64,000 nucleotides of DNA from Margaritifera margaritifera (GCA_029931535.1 JAQPZY010001610.1:1838501-1902500); one strand, 5' to 3'; shown: positions 26,801 to 34,345, counted from the first letter of the stretch. The notes: generated by a model not told the origin, from the letters alone. Made by a program: numbers and translations.

Positions 26801-27576
26801 AAAGGCAAGAATATAGAAGATCTAAAAGATTATGTTGCTACATATAACTGGTATGAATGGTGACCAATTTTAGGGTCCTTTTTTAAGCAAACTTGGTGCA
26901 TCATAGCTGGAAGGCACATAATATGCAATGAATTTGGGTTCTGGCCTCTGTTTAACTGTCTCAAAAGTCATAGGGTGATGACAGAGGAGAGGACATATGA
27001 TGCAAATTATAATGAGTAATGATGATAAATGTTAGACAGACAGCCATATACCTTGTGTGTCAGTGTAAGGCCTGCTGGGGATAGTTTCCCATGGAAGTAT
27101 GTACAAGTGGCCATCAGGGTAAGCAGGGCCTGAGCATCACTCTGGAGTGGGCCGATGTTGGCTGGTAGCTGACCCCGAGGCATGTACAGTTTAGCACATT
27201 CCCAGGGAACAAATGGCCAGGCAGCCACATCACAATTCTCCCAGTAGATTTTATTGGATGTGGGGTTGTTGTGTAGAGTCATTAGTTCAGTCAACCAAAC
27301 ATCACAGAGACTTGATGGGCAGGGAGGTCGAAACCTCCAGATGTATGTATTTCTGTCCTGTTTCACATCCTTGGACTTGCAGCTGGAACATTTCTGAGGT
27401 GTTGGTACAGTTGAGCTCCCATGCAGTTTCTGCAACAGGGACTGATGCATAGCATTCACCTCCCCCTGTATAAAGGAGTGGAGTGCATCCTTTAGATAGT
27501 ACAGAGCCAAGCCAACTCTCAGCCAGTTCTTGTACGCAGGATCTTGGACCTTGGTTTCAGCACCTGTGGGAGGCAT
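4753..27576 (-). CDS. CXorf38-like protein with long coiled-coil repeat tail (three visible coding exons)
   Basis: Whole-gene entry. The exons at 27052-27576, 16519-16677 and 4753-6975 have GT donors and AG acceptors and join in phase 0, giving 175 + 53 + 740 = 968 residues. Residues 13-185 follow the order of conserved features I recall for human CXorf38: a YKNW motif, paired cysteines, a W-x2-NC element, an MPRG element, a C-x2-F end and then an RN-x3-H-S segment. That family has no established function to my knowledge. R180-x4-H185 fits the HEPN nuclease signature, so an RNA-binding or RNase-type role is an inference. The human protein is about 320 residues, so this one is lengthened about threefold, by the repeat exon. 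Introns are about 10.4 and 9.5 kb and are full of repeats. The visible 5' leader begins at a splice acceptor, so at least one upstream non-coding exon must exist. Exon 3 could also splice on within its last 17 codons (a weak GTATAA donor near 4801). Family assignment is from memory; the exon joins are read from sequence. Confidence 0.8.
4848..6830 (-). repeat. Eleven in-phase 180-bp tandem repeats encoding the coiled coil
   Basis: The anchor TTTGTCTTTA recurs exactly every 180 bp at 4981, 5161, 5341, 5521, 5701, 5881, 6061, 6241, 6421 (one change), 6601 and 6781. No copy contains an indel, so the frame is kept throughout. Two copies 720 bp apart (near 5605 and 6325) share the same variant block (AAATTTGTTTAA...TCTGATGAAACT), suggesting partial block duplication of four units. 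Confidence 0.95.
7060..8039. other. Intron 2 sequence without recognised gene
   Basis: An 86-codon plus-strand open frame at 7563-7823 has ordinary-looking composition but no family I recognise and no strong splice context. Otherwise AT-rich intron. Confidence 0.4.
8040..9130. repeat. F2 tandem-monomer array, copy 1
   Basis: Repeated diverged units of about 150-160 bp with the core AGGATGCTTTCTGTCAAAT, a TTCTGTTCAGAATTGTT-type segment and a block ending TTTTTAGTAATGG. It begins with a degenerate module near 8055 (TTGCTCATCTGGCTTACATC) like that at 32240. No coding capacity. Confidence 0.75.
9170..9489 (+). mobile_element. Fragment related to the 5' part of the hAT relic at 22110
   Basis: Aligns by eye with 22110-22400: shared blocks include CAAAATTATTATTRAAAAATT, TAGTATATTTA, ATCAYATGACTG, TGGCTTAAGCAG and GTCGGCAGGRTCGG. 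It stops at about 9489, where Tigger-like copy A begins. Confidence 0.65.
9490..10690 (+). mobile_element. Decayed Tigger/pogo-like element, copy A
   Basis: Aligns with the reverse complement of 23750-25150 inside the TA-flanked element: shared runs include CTTTGTAACCATGACC, TTAGGCTGGCTACGG, CTTTGGAGTTAATC, GGCTGCACTAAGGTGA (as reverse complement) and GTGATCTTCAAATATAAATG. It contains the start of a CENP-B-type DNA-binding domain at 10369-10449. Terminal inverted repeats are not intact here. Confidence 0.7.
10369..10449 (+). pseudogene. CENP-B/pogo-type HTH start, truncated (copy A)
   Basis: The ATG at 10369 opens MKKKQIITLEERINVTERSE and stops at 10447. The pattern of basic start, LTLEERI and IE-x-SE is that of the N-terminal helix-turn-helix of pogo/Tigger transposases and CENP-B. 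Only the first helices remain, so the gene is dead. Confidence 0.6.
10691..11965. repeat. F1 tandem-monomer array, copy 2 (longest)
   Basis: About ten diverged units of roughly 130 bp with CAGTCAGTGACCTTGACC and AAGCCATCCACAAATTTTGG cores. It ends near 11925-11965 in a module with GACACGGACGGAGCAACATC and the palindromic TGCTCTGCCTTCTGGCGGC. Open frames here are repeat shadows. Confidence 0.8.
11966..14235. other. Intron 2 sequence, no gene seen
   Basis: AT-rich DNA with a GA microsatellite at 12411-12477. No motif-bearing open frame was found. Confidence 0.5.
12411..12477. repeat. (GA)n microsatellite
   Basis: About 33 GA dinucleotides with one interruption near 12465. Confidence 0.98.
14236..15454. 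repeat. F3 tandem-monomer array (about 150-bp units)
   Basis: About eight diverged units built from TGACCATCCATTCAGAAGAG-type, GTAACAATAACAAGATTTTC-type, AAGATGGCTGCCAT-type and CACCATTTTCATTTAGGACC-type blocks occur at about 14300, 14410, 14535, 14700, 14800, 14950, 15110 and 15240. Several open frames in the stretch come from the repeated unit and have no protein signature. Confidence 0.75.
15455..16310. repeat. F5 tandem-monomer array, copy 1
   Basis: Units of about 160 bp containing ATAAATACAAATATGCCTG-type, ATTTCAATCATTTATCTCAA-type and TTTTTGCTTAATCCTGCT-type blocks recur at about 15720, 15890 and 16060. Its left border (15470-15600) matches a fragment at 42560-42690. Confidence 0.65.
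16519..16677 (-). CDS. Exon 2: segment with R-x4-H (HEPN-like) motif, residues 176-228
   Basis: The acceptor TTGTAG lies directly before 16677 and the donor AGG|GTATGG directly after 16519. The exon is 159 bp, 53 codons, phase 0 at both ends, so it can be skipped without a frameshift. It opens VSKVRNSVMHSGDM; R180 and H185 form the R-x4-H pattern typical of HEPN nucleases and align with the RNEIMHS stretch I recall in human CXorf38. The rest is an amphipathic, acidic helical stretch (LEDPTHLTSLDECKQAVDEI) resembling the family's helical region. The open frame continues past the donor to 16465, but the donor and the family alignment argue for splicing at 16519. Confidence 0.78.
16678..18660. 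other. Intron 1 sequence with minisatellite precursor
   Basis: Two copies of TTATAAATATCACTAGATTT at 16779 and 16887 resemble the 42-bp unit amplified at 20165-20710. A short TA tract lies at 17298-17312. No gene was seen. Confidence 0.5.
18662..19415 (+). pseudogene. hAT transposase relic 1
   Basis: The N-terminal piece at 18662-18856 contains a BED-type finger segment (IICTYCKHHINISHSG, preceded by WLIEFDFVKHSSKG). A middle piece at 19243-19410 reads ISWSNCIGYSSDNANIMADK and continues NNSVLTRIHSENPA, the pattern around the conserved WxNC...DNA...NSVL block of SCAND3/ZBED5-like hAT transposases. The two pieces are out of frame, with stops and a TA/T tract between them (19210-19235). The C-terminal dimerisation domain is absent here. 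Confidence 0.7.
19868..19945 (-). mobile_element. Isolated Tigger-like terminal sequence
   Basis: CTGTCATGACAGACCATCAG and GCAGAAGGGGTGGTCTTTCA parallel the reverse complement of the left terminal repeat region at 23672-23755. Only one end is visible, so this is a solo terminus or a heavily deleted copy. Confidence 0.5.
20165..20710. repeat. 42-bp minisatellite, about 13 copies
   Basis: The unit TTGTCTCAGCTTACAAATAC followed by TGGATTTAATGTTCTAATCA and TA repeats almost perfectly. Being 42 bp, it keeps all three frames open and gives an artefactual 14-residue protein repeat (LSQLTNTGFNVLII). The edge copy at 20165-20215 keeps the longer ancestral form (TAAATATCACTGGATTTAAT). Confidence 0.95.
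20752..20829. repeat. (CT)n followed by (TA)n microsatellite
   Basis: About 29 CT units (20752-20809) run directly into about 10 TA units. Confidence 0.98.
20830..22100. other. Intron 1 sequence, no gene seen
   Basis: AT-rich sequence; no recognisable coding or RNA feature. Confidence 0.5.
22691..23380 (+). pseudogene. hAT transposase N-terminal half (broken)
   Basis: The ATG at 22691 opens MSKHASSSNANTPKSKEPKY. A BED-type finger follows (VFCSS, stop, NADFKICYGGKNDITHHAET), in which the second cysteine codon is now TGA at 22838-22840. A frameshift near 22.90-22.925 kb moves the coding to another frame, which reads FIAEHNVPFLVAYNFSDLVK, FPDSEIAQKFSC, then LGPPWDEKVTHMCRIEKFTI and LIDKSND before a stop at 23232. 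Coding similarity continues to about 23375, where a GTAAGT donor-like site follows. These are SCAND3/ZBED5-type hAT signatures. Confidence 0.75.
23437..23480. repeat. (AAT)n microsatellite
   Basis: AATAAT runs with single interruptions. Confidence 0.9.
23672..25321 (-). mobile_element. Tigger/pogo-like DNA transposon, copy B (TA target site)
   Basis: The left end CAGTAAAACCTGTCATGAGA (23672) and the right end CGCTCATGACAGGTTTTACTG (to 25321, shown in part as TCATGACAGGTTTTACTG) are inverted repeats flanked on both sides by TA (23670-23671 and 25322-25323), the Tc1/mariner-pogo target duplication. Near the left end are further inverted GAGACC/GGTCTC motifs and near the right end repeated GGTCGCTCA motifs. 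Internal sequence aligns with copy A (9490-10690) in opposite orientation. A roughly 400-bp stretch is partly duplicated inside (24700-25120). Only the start of a transposase remains, so it is non-autonomous. Confidence 0.85.
24002..24136 (-). pseudogene. CENP-B/pogo-type DNA-binding domain fragment (copy B)
   Basis: From the ATG at 24136 the minus strand reads MKKKQILTLEERINMIERSE, KWENVCNIAAT, stop, KIGKTQI, stop, GVIKD: the N-terminal helix-turn-helix of pogo/Tigger transposases with two nonsense codons. No DDE catalytic core was found in the element. Confidence 0.7.
25986..26525 (+). pseudogene. hAT transposase C-terminal dimerisation region (broken)
   Basis: It reads RTALEDKIHDYILTPKEELP and FDPDSTNLEQFW, then after an interruption LPHSNADTERTLSILRKIQA and LDPVTVDHLLSVKIN, the conserved hAT C-terminal dimerisation pattern (PHSNAD-x-ER). 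The interruption at 26136-26232 is flanked by two 34-bp direct copies (26102-26135 and 26233-26266). Confidence 0.8.
26136..26232 (+). repeat. 97-bp block duplicated from 26569-26665
   Basis: TGTTCAATAGTGGTAATTTT ... CAAAACTCCTAACCAAATTT at 26136-26232 matches 26569-26665, 433 bp downstream, with about a dozen changes. The inserted copy sits between 34-bp direct repeats of the hAT coding sequence. Confidence 0.8.
26670..27051. other. Intron 1 start and gene-free sequence
   Basis: The first donor (GTATAT at 27051) opens a 10.4-kb intron towards lower coordinates. No other feature. Confidence 0.5.
27052..27576 (-). CDS. Exon 1 (coding part): CXorf38-like N-terminal domain, residues 1-175
   Basis: The ATG at 27576 has a purine at -3 (GAGATGC) and is the first ATG that opens the long frame. 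The exon ends at 27052 in a lysine codon, followed by the donor AAG|GTATAT. Visible elements: Y15-K-N-W18; C63-x2-C66 and C86-x4-C91, a possible zinc-binding set; W112-E-N-C115; W120-P and W125-E; M132-P-R-G135; G142-P; D147-A-x-A-L-L; C158-x2-F161. The order and spacing resemble human CXorf38 residues near its N-terminus, where the same tryptophans, the MPRG element and the Asp-Ala-x-x-Leu-Leu element occur. No signal peptide or membrane segment is evident, so a cytosolic or nuclear protein is likely. Base composition is less AT-rich than the flanks, as expected for selected coding sequence. Confidence 0.82.
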
Positions 27577-27632
27577 CTCAACCTCTTTGTTAGTCAGCTG
27601 GGTTCAGTAGTCTTCTTATCAATCATTACTAC
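27577..27632 (-). promoter_or_regulatory. 5' leader segment with an 10-codon upstream ORF
   Basis: A strong acceptor (TTTTATTTTCCAG) ends at 27633, so the leader continues into an unseen upstream exon. Within the 56-nt leader an ATG at 27626 opens a frame of ten codons (MIDKKTTEPS) closed by TGA at 27594, 17 nt before the main ATG. Termination before the main start leaves room for reinitiation. If translated it would damp expression. Conservation in relatives would decide whether it matters. Confidence 0.6.
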
Positions 27633-28411
27633 CTGGAAAATAAAACAAAAATCAGACCGATAGTTTTGTCTACAAGAAATATCGTACTTGCACAGACACC
27701 GGTACTTTTCACGTAAATTGCATGTATGGACTCCATACTAATCATCACCTTGTACAGCATGCCATCAGTTTTACAACATAAAACAATAGTTAATTATTTT
27801 TACAGCATAAGGATAACAAATACATGACCAAGCTATATTGCTGATCTTTTAATTTTATTGTCCCCCTACCTTTGAAAGAAAATACAGGCAGGGACAATAT
27901 ATGTTCACAGCAGTCTTGTAATTTGATCCAACTAAGAAAACCAAGTGAATGATCTTGCTTAACTGCAGATTCAAGTTATTAATATTGTGATAAAAACTGT
28001 ATGTTACCAAATCTCCTCCTAAACCAGTTGGTGGACATTCACATAACTCTGTTATGTTGCCCCTTTCATGATCATCAGTAAGAAGGGGTATCATTATTGG
28101 CTCCGGAGCTTGGGTCTCCGGGAAGGGGTCCAAGGCCAAATGTATCAAAATTTCAATTACAATGACATTTTCAAATATGTTCTGACCAAACTTCATATAC
28201 TGTAGCCATAGAATGAAGACACATCATACATGTGTGATGGATTTTGCATTTGGACCCCTGGATCATTTTCTGGGGCATGGTTTGAGTAATTGTATGGGGA
28301 AGAGGGGGATAGAGGGAAGGGGTGAAATATGCAGTGAAAAGCATGGGGATTTGTGATGGTGAGCCAGTGTGTACCAGTTCTTTTTATTATTATTGCTTTT
28401 TTTCTGTTACA
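27633..28411. other. Sequence upstream of exon 1
   Basis: Presumed 5' intron on the minus strand. Open frames at 27855-28196 and 28193-28615 show no family; the second overlaps the minisatellite and is a repeat shadow. No promoter could be placed. Confidence 0.4.
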
Positions 28412-28860
28412 GGGAAATCTGTCTTGAGAGACCACCCTACTGTCAACAAAAGAAGTCTCTGACAAAAGGTGTTCACTCATCAGAGACCATTCTTTCTGTT
28501 GACGAAAGTGGTCTCTGAAGATAGGCATTCTCTCATCAGAGCCTATCCCTCCTACCAACAAAGTTGTCTCTAAGTCAGGTGTTCCCTTGTTAGAGACCAT
28601 CCCTTCTGCCAACAAAAGTGGTCTCTGAAGATGGGTGTTTTCTCAGCAAGAGACTTTCTCTCCTGCCAGCAATGAACTCTCTGAAGATCGGTGGTCTGTC
28701 ATCAGAGACCATCCCTTCTGCCAACAAAATGGTCTCTGAAGAAAAGTGGTCTCTTGTTAGAGACTATCCCTTCTGCCAACAAAAGAGGTCTCTAAAGAAA
28801 GGAGGTCTCTGAGGACAGGTGGCCTCTTATTAGAGGTCATTATTTTATTCATTACAGTTG
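28412..28860. repeat. About 56-bp minisatellite derived from Tigger-like terminal sequence
   Basis: Seven to eight diverged units of the form GAGACCATCCCTTCTGCCAA, CAAAAGTGGTCTCTGAAGA and TCTCTCATCA repeat here. The same motifs, in the same order, form the subterminal region of the element at 23672-23755 (GAGACCACCCCTTCTGCCAG, CAAAAAGCAGTCTCTCAAGA). Each unit contains an inverted GAGACCA/TGGTCTC pair. Confidence 0.8.
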
Positions 28861-29925
28861 ATCTGTGCATGAAAATGTGGTCTTTAATAACAGATTGACT
28901 TCCAAGGCAGTGGTCATTCAAGCCTAGTTTGATGTAATATTATAATGTCATTATTACTGTGATGACCCATGCTATCTTTTAGATATTCTACATGTCTTGA
29001 ACACACTTTGTCAAGTTCTAAAACTGGTTATGGCTCTCTTAGACTGAACCATTCGTTGGTATTTCAATACTTAAATACTGTAATGTATATATTGGCAGTG
29101 AAACCTCTAAAAATTGAAACTCCTCTAGAACAAGTTTAACTTTATTTTTTTAGAGGTTTTCTGTTTCCTGAGGGTATATCACAGACATGAATACATATGA
29201 CTTTTTATATATAAGAAGATGTACATAATCAGAGATACCAGCCTTAATTTCAAGACAAAAAAAAACCCCAACATTTTTTTCCAACCCAAAAACTTTCATG
29301 ATTTTTGCTTGATTTGAGGGAAAACAATAGAGAATTTATTTGCATGTGCATGTGTGAGATTTTAACTCTTATACAACTTGAGTGAGAGAAAAAGAAACTA
29401 GGGAGAGAATGAGAGAGACAAATGTAATTATGACAGAATATGTGTCTGTATGTGTGTAAGAGTGCACAAAATTTTATAAAAGCTGTTTGAGTTTTTAATA
29501 TTTAATGGAATGTTAGCTGAACAACATACATTTCTTCCAAATACTGTTTTCCATCAACAAAGTATCAGAATCAAGACTGCAGGCCTGGTTAAAAAAAAAC
29601 CTGTCCATTTAAATTTTATAAAATGTTCTATTGATCATTTATACAAATGAATAGCATCATGCAATCATGATTAAATAGTAAGCAGATGATTGGATATTAA
29701 GTAGATAAACATAATCTTTCTTAAAAAGGTCTTCTACAAGCATTTAATTATTAATAATATTCCTTAAAAACTGGTCCTTCTTCAGGGTGCAAAGATTTTG
29801 GATTAACCTAATGTCAGCATTAATTTGTAAAGAGAATTGTTTTTACCTGGCATGACCTTGTAGCATTTCTGGGACCACTGACTCACTGATAAGCCTACTA
29901 CAGTATTTGCTAAATGTAAATAATC
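28861..29925. other. Gene-free stretch
   Basis: AT-rich DNA; nothing recognised. Confidence 0.5.
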
Positions 29926-30121
29926 TGGGGAGCCGCGGTGGCTCAGTGGTTAACATGCTGGACACATGACCGAAAGGGTGCGGGTTCGAATCCTACCATC
30001 GAACCAGCCTGGGTCAGCTACAGTGGTGTGTCCTTGGGCAAGGCACTTTACTCCAATTGCCTTGGCACTAAATAACCTATGTGTTGCTGTGCTGTAAAGC
30101 ACCAAACAAGCCAAACCAAAC
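29926..30121 (+). mobile_element. tRNA-derived SINE with 9-bp target-site duplication
   Basis: The head carries a pol III A box (TGGCTCAGTGG, 29939-29949) and B box (GGTTCGAATCC, 29983-29993) at tRNA-like spacing. A conserved central block follows (TCCTTGGGCAAGGCACTTTA, 30031-30050) of a type I recall from animal SINEs. The 196-bp body is bounded by TAAATAATC at 29917-29925 and 30122-30130. Transcription would run left to right. Confidence 0.88.
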
Positions 30122-30263
30122 TAAATAATCAGGCCCAGCATGTCAGGTGTGATTTCACTTAGTGCATGACCACAGGCTATTTCTAGAACAAAAAAATACC
30201 AACATTTTTGGGAATATTGTAGTTAAAATACATTTCCGAGTTTCAAGTAAGTTTTGATTTAAT

Positions 30264-30450
30264 GGGGGGGGGGGGGGGTGGGGGGGCGGATGGGGATTGT
30301 GTAAAGTTCAAATTTGGGTCAGAAAATTTGTTTCAGTTTTCAGAGAAGAGGGGTTTCAGTTTACTGGGGAAAAAAAGATGATATTGAGAAAGAAAAAACT
30401 GAGGGAATTTTGGATTTTGGTATATACCAGAGTTCAGTTTTGAGGGATTT

Positions 30451-30520
<70 letters not shown>
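30264..30520. repeat. Poly-G tract and (TA)n microsatellite
   Basis: A G-rich run at 30264-30290 and 32 TA units at 30456-30520. Confidence 0.95.
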
Positions 30521-30523
<3 letters not shown>

Positions 30524-30651
30524 CAGATAGATATGGAATTGGACAGAAGTTTGACTAACTGTAAAATACCCAAATTGGAGTTTGTGAAAGTTTCTGATAA
30601 AACACTAAAGATAAGCACTGAAACAGGTGTGAAATTGCCTTAGAGTTTATA

Positions 30652-31764
30652 CAGTGAAACCCCGCTATAACGCGATATTTGGGGTCCATAAAATTCGATT
30701 GCGGAAAAAGCGGGGTCGCGTTATTGCGGGGTTTTACTATATTTTAATTTTTTCAGAGAACAACGTATACACGTCTAATGTATAGCATGAATAGGGTATC
30801 AACACCGTTTACTATCTGATATCGACCCGTCTTTGTTTTCCCAAATGACAACCCTTTGATTGAGCCACGAGTTTGATACAGCTGTACTTGTTTAGTGCTA
30901 AGTAACAGAGAGTGGTTATTTGAACTCCCTGTGATCTTGCCGCCCAAGCTCAGTCTCTACATAAGCACCCACATATGACAATCTTTGATCTTGCCGCCCA
31001 AGCTCAGTCTCTACATAAGCACCCACATATGACAATCTTTGATCAACCACCGCATTGTCTGGTGCTTGGTTGTTTATGCAGTTAAAGAAAAAACATAAGT
31101 CGGCTATTGTTTGCGCAATGATTGTATACAGGATGAATTGAAGTCCAGCGCACGTGTTGGCGGCTTACGTTTTTTGATGTTTATTAAATCGTGAGAATCT
31201 TTTATCAACCACCACATTGTCTGATGCTCGGTTGTGTATGCAGTTAAAGAAGAAAAACATGTCGGCTATTGTTTGAGCAATGATTGTATACATAATGAAT
31301 TGAAGACAAACACAGAGAAGACTTACTGGCTTTACTCATGGATCAGTAATAAGTGACATTTCCGAAAATTTTTATTTTGGCATAACACTTCAAGAAATTG
31401 GTGAAATTGTTAAATTTCAGAAGCCACGCCACGATCGAATTCATACGTGATCTCTTCCCCAAAATGATAATAAACTTTTTATACACTATTTCTCGTACTT
31501 AAAAAAAAAAATTTTTTTCCGTGTACGAGAAAAATACATGTACATGTATATAAAATTTCAGGAACCACGCCACAAACGTATTATACTCGAATTCATATGC
31601 GATCTCTTCCCCAAAATGATACTGTAATATACACATTTTATACACTATTTCTCGTACTTTGCACACAAAAAAAAAATGTTCATGTGCGAATGAATATATG
31701 AAATTTTGGGAGCCACGCCACGATCACGTTATATCCGAATTCGCGTTATAGCGGGGTTTCACTG
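30652..31764. mobile_element. Non-autonomous pogo/Tigger-type element, second family
   Basis: The left end CAGTGAAACCCCGCTATAAC and the right end GTTATAGCGGGGTTTCACTG are near-perfect inverted repeats flanked by TA on both sides (30650-30651, 31765-31766). The interior holds a 54-bp tandem duplication (30937-31045), two copies of a GGCTATTGTTTG-containing block (about 31050 and 31205) and three copies of a CCACGCCAC motif (31426, 31565, 31715). No transposase frame, so it depends on a partner in trans. Confidence 0.88.
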
Positions 31765-32215
31765 TATATTTAATACAATGTAACTTCTACCATGAAATTA
31801 GTTTACAATCCTGAAACAGGTAATTTTATTAAATCTTCCTTTGATTTGCACTTCATTTACATTTCATATATTCATTCTTGATTTCATCTGCATTCCATCT
31901 GCATTTCATTCATGTTTCCATTTCATCTCGTCATTTTTCATTTACAACCTCAAAAATACATGAATTTCTGATTTTGTGTTTATTGCTTCCATTCATCATT
32001 TCCTTTAATTTTTGTTCATTTTGAATCCATGTACCTAAGTTAGGAGTATTGTTTTAAATAGAAATCAATGGAAAGACCTATTGCTTTTGTATCATCTTAT
32101 TGTACGTGTGCTTTAATAAAATACAAAATATGTAAAATTCAAAAGATAGCATTGAACCTATGTTAAATAAAAAAAGAACAGCAACTACAAATTGTATATA
32201 GAATCTCATCTCTTC
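31765..32215. other. Gene-free stretch
   Basis: Contains imperfect CATTTCAT-type short repeats at 31850-31950; nothing else. Confidence 0.5.
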
Positions 32216-32480
32216 AAATAACAAGAGACTCATGTGGGTCTGAGGTCACTCACCTGGCTGACATCAGTTGAGTTTGGTCAAATTGTGCTCGGCAGAGTTG
32301 TTGAAGTCATTAAAATATTTGTATATTTTTAGTAATGGAAGCTGTATCAAATGGTAGATCAATTATCATCTGTATACATTTAAAAGGTCTTCATGCCAGA
32401 AAGCTTTCTTTCAAATTTGGTCAACATTTATTAGGTGGTTCTGGAGAAGTTGTCTCAATATAGGATATCGGTGCAGAAAA
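32216..32480. repeat. F2 repeat, copy 2 with left-end module
   Basis: Starts with AGAGACTCATGTGGGTCTGA and GGTCACTCACCTGGCTGACA, followed by F2 units (GTTGAGTTTGGTCAAATTGT, CATGCCAGAAAGCTTTCTTT). The first block seems to be the family's left terminus. Confidence 0.65.
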
Positions 32481-32865
32481 CTATTTCTACCAACCAGATA
32501 TTGATTGTTCCATGCATGCTATCTTACTCATTTTCATGCAGTGAAAATTCAACGAAGATGTGCTGAAGATTATTTTTGTAGTTAAAAACTTTTGCTTTTT
32601 TCCTAGGTTCTCTTCATTACATTTAGAATTAAATATGTATAGTTGAAACCAGGAAGAAATATACAGTAGGACATAATTTTCTTTTTCTCAATAAAACAGC
32701 CAGTTTCAAATTAATTTGTCATCAATGTCTTCATCTGTTTTTTAGTATTATGTCACCAACTGTACAAATTAACATAAACCAATGATTTATTAACATCAAC
32801 TACATAAAACTATGCATATCTGAGTGTATTTTTTAAAATTTTTATTATCTTTACTGCAACCTATT

Positions 32866-32966
32866 TCTTTTTTTTTAAAAAAAAACCTCCACAGGTTTAA
32901 ACTATAATCCAAAGATTTCTTTTTTTTTAAAAAAAACCCTCCACAGGTTTAAATTATAATCTCAAG
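32866..32966. repeat. Tandem duplication of about 56 bp
   Basis: Two copies of a T-run/A-run palindrome followed by CCTCCACAGGTTTAAA and TATAATC. Confidence 0.85.
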
Positions 32967-33131
32967 TCCCCACTCAATCAAAGAAAATATCAAACATGCG
33001 ACCCTTTTTCTTTATCAAATGAGCTACCCATGACAGCAGATGACTTCTATCAAATAGTGACTACAAAAAGACTGGAAAAAATTGGAACAGTAAAAATCAG
33101 AGAAAACAAAAGGATGAGTTAGAATCAAAAG

Positions 33132-33135
<4 letters not shown>

Positions 33136-33164
<29 letters not shown>
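33136..33164. repeat. (ATT)n microsatellite
   Basis: About nine ATT units. Confidence 0.95.
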
Positions 33165-33435
33165 CAAACAAAATTGTATCATAATCATCCCATGAATGTA
33201 AATGGAAACATAATCACATCATGACTATGAAAATAATATGTACAGATTTATATGAAAATTGATTGGATGTATTTTAATATATTGTGAGTTTAGTATCTTA
33301 AATCAGCATATTGCAATTTCATTTGGTTTTCTGTTATAACAGAAGATTTTCACAGTTCTATACCCTGTATTGTACACAATTTCTAGCTAAAAGTTCAAAG
33401 TACAAGTACTGTATCTACTTACGTATAGGTCATAT

Positions 33436-33596
33436 CCAACTGCAAACTGCATAGATCCAGATATGTCATCATATAATGTGCCATAATCTGGGTCTATGCA
33501 GTTTGTTAAGATTAATTAGTAGAACAATCAGCATAGACCCTGATCTGCGGGTACATTATATGATGGCAGATCAGGGTCTATGTTGTTTGCAGTTGG
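33436..33596. repeat. 161-bp foldback (hairpin) element
   Basis: Imperfect inverted arms of about 70 nt: 33436 onward (CCAACTGCAAACTGCATAGA ... CATCATATAATGTGCC) and the reverse complement from 33596 (CCAACTGCAAACAACATAGA ... CATCATATAATGTACC). The arms themselves contain ATAGACCCTGATCTG/CAGATCAGGGTCTAT palindromes. Likely a small foldback or MITE-type element; no clear target duplication. Confidence 0.8.
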
Positions 33597-33599
33597 GCC

Positions 33600-34310
33600 A
33601 GACATAAAGGTGAGTATATATGGAAAGTTTCATTTCACTTCATGCATGCACTTGAATAACATTTGATTTTATGAGAGCAGATATTCATCTATTATTTTAC
33701 CTGCTACTAATGTACTAGTAATTGCAAGGATTTAAATAGCAACATATATATCATCAAATTACATAATGCAAACTAATCGTAGGTAAATGAACTGAAGAAA
33801 TATATTTTGCTCTAAATTATGCATGTATAATTTTGGGACCTTTAAGGATTTACAAAAAGTAATATAGGGTCATTAAAGTATACATGTAGATATTTTATGC
33901 CAGCTTTTTGGCAGGTAGAGAGAAGACCAGATGACGACCATTAAATGGACTGTTTGCGCATTTCTACTGAAATTATATTATATTCTATAGACTCAAAAGA
34001 AGCTAGAAATGTTATGAGAGAAAAAAAAGTGCTCTTTTTTACCTTGTGCAGCCTGTTTGCTCAAAGCAAAAGTAATAACATACAAGCAGAGGGAATTTTT
34101 AACTCATCTGCTCCAGAGTAACCACTGTATTTTCAAATCTGTCTACCGGAGTCAAAGTTCAGTTCAAAATCTCTAACTACATGTAAATTACATGTTAAAA
34201 CTCTCCAGGTTTAACTGTAGTGTGCAACCTGTATAATCTTGTCATGAAGGAACTAATGGACAAAAATAGGTAGAATAGGCCCAGTTTACATGGTAAATCA
34301 AAATGTATAC
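33600..34310. other. Gene-free stretch beside the satellite
   Basis: Unique-looking AT-rich DNA, no gene seen. Confidence 0.5.
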
Positions 34311-34345
34311 TCCTTCAAACATACTACTGTACCATATAAAAGGGT

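Noticed and set aside
28193..28615. 140-codon minus-strand frame
   Set aside because: Overlaps the 56-bp minisatellite derived from a transposon end; repetitive translation without signature.
29926..29998. Functional tRNA gene
   Set aside because: A and B boxes are present, but the sequence continues into a SINE body with target-site duplication and the arms do not form a clean cloverleaf by eye.
30314..30643. Plus and minus frames with long YIYIYI runs
   Set aside because: Translation of the TA microsatellite.
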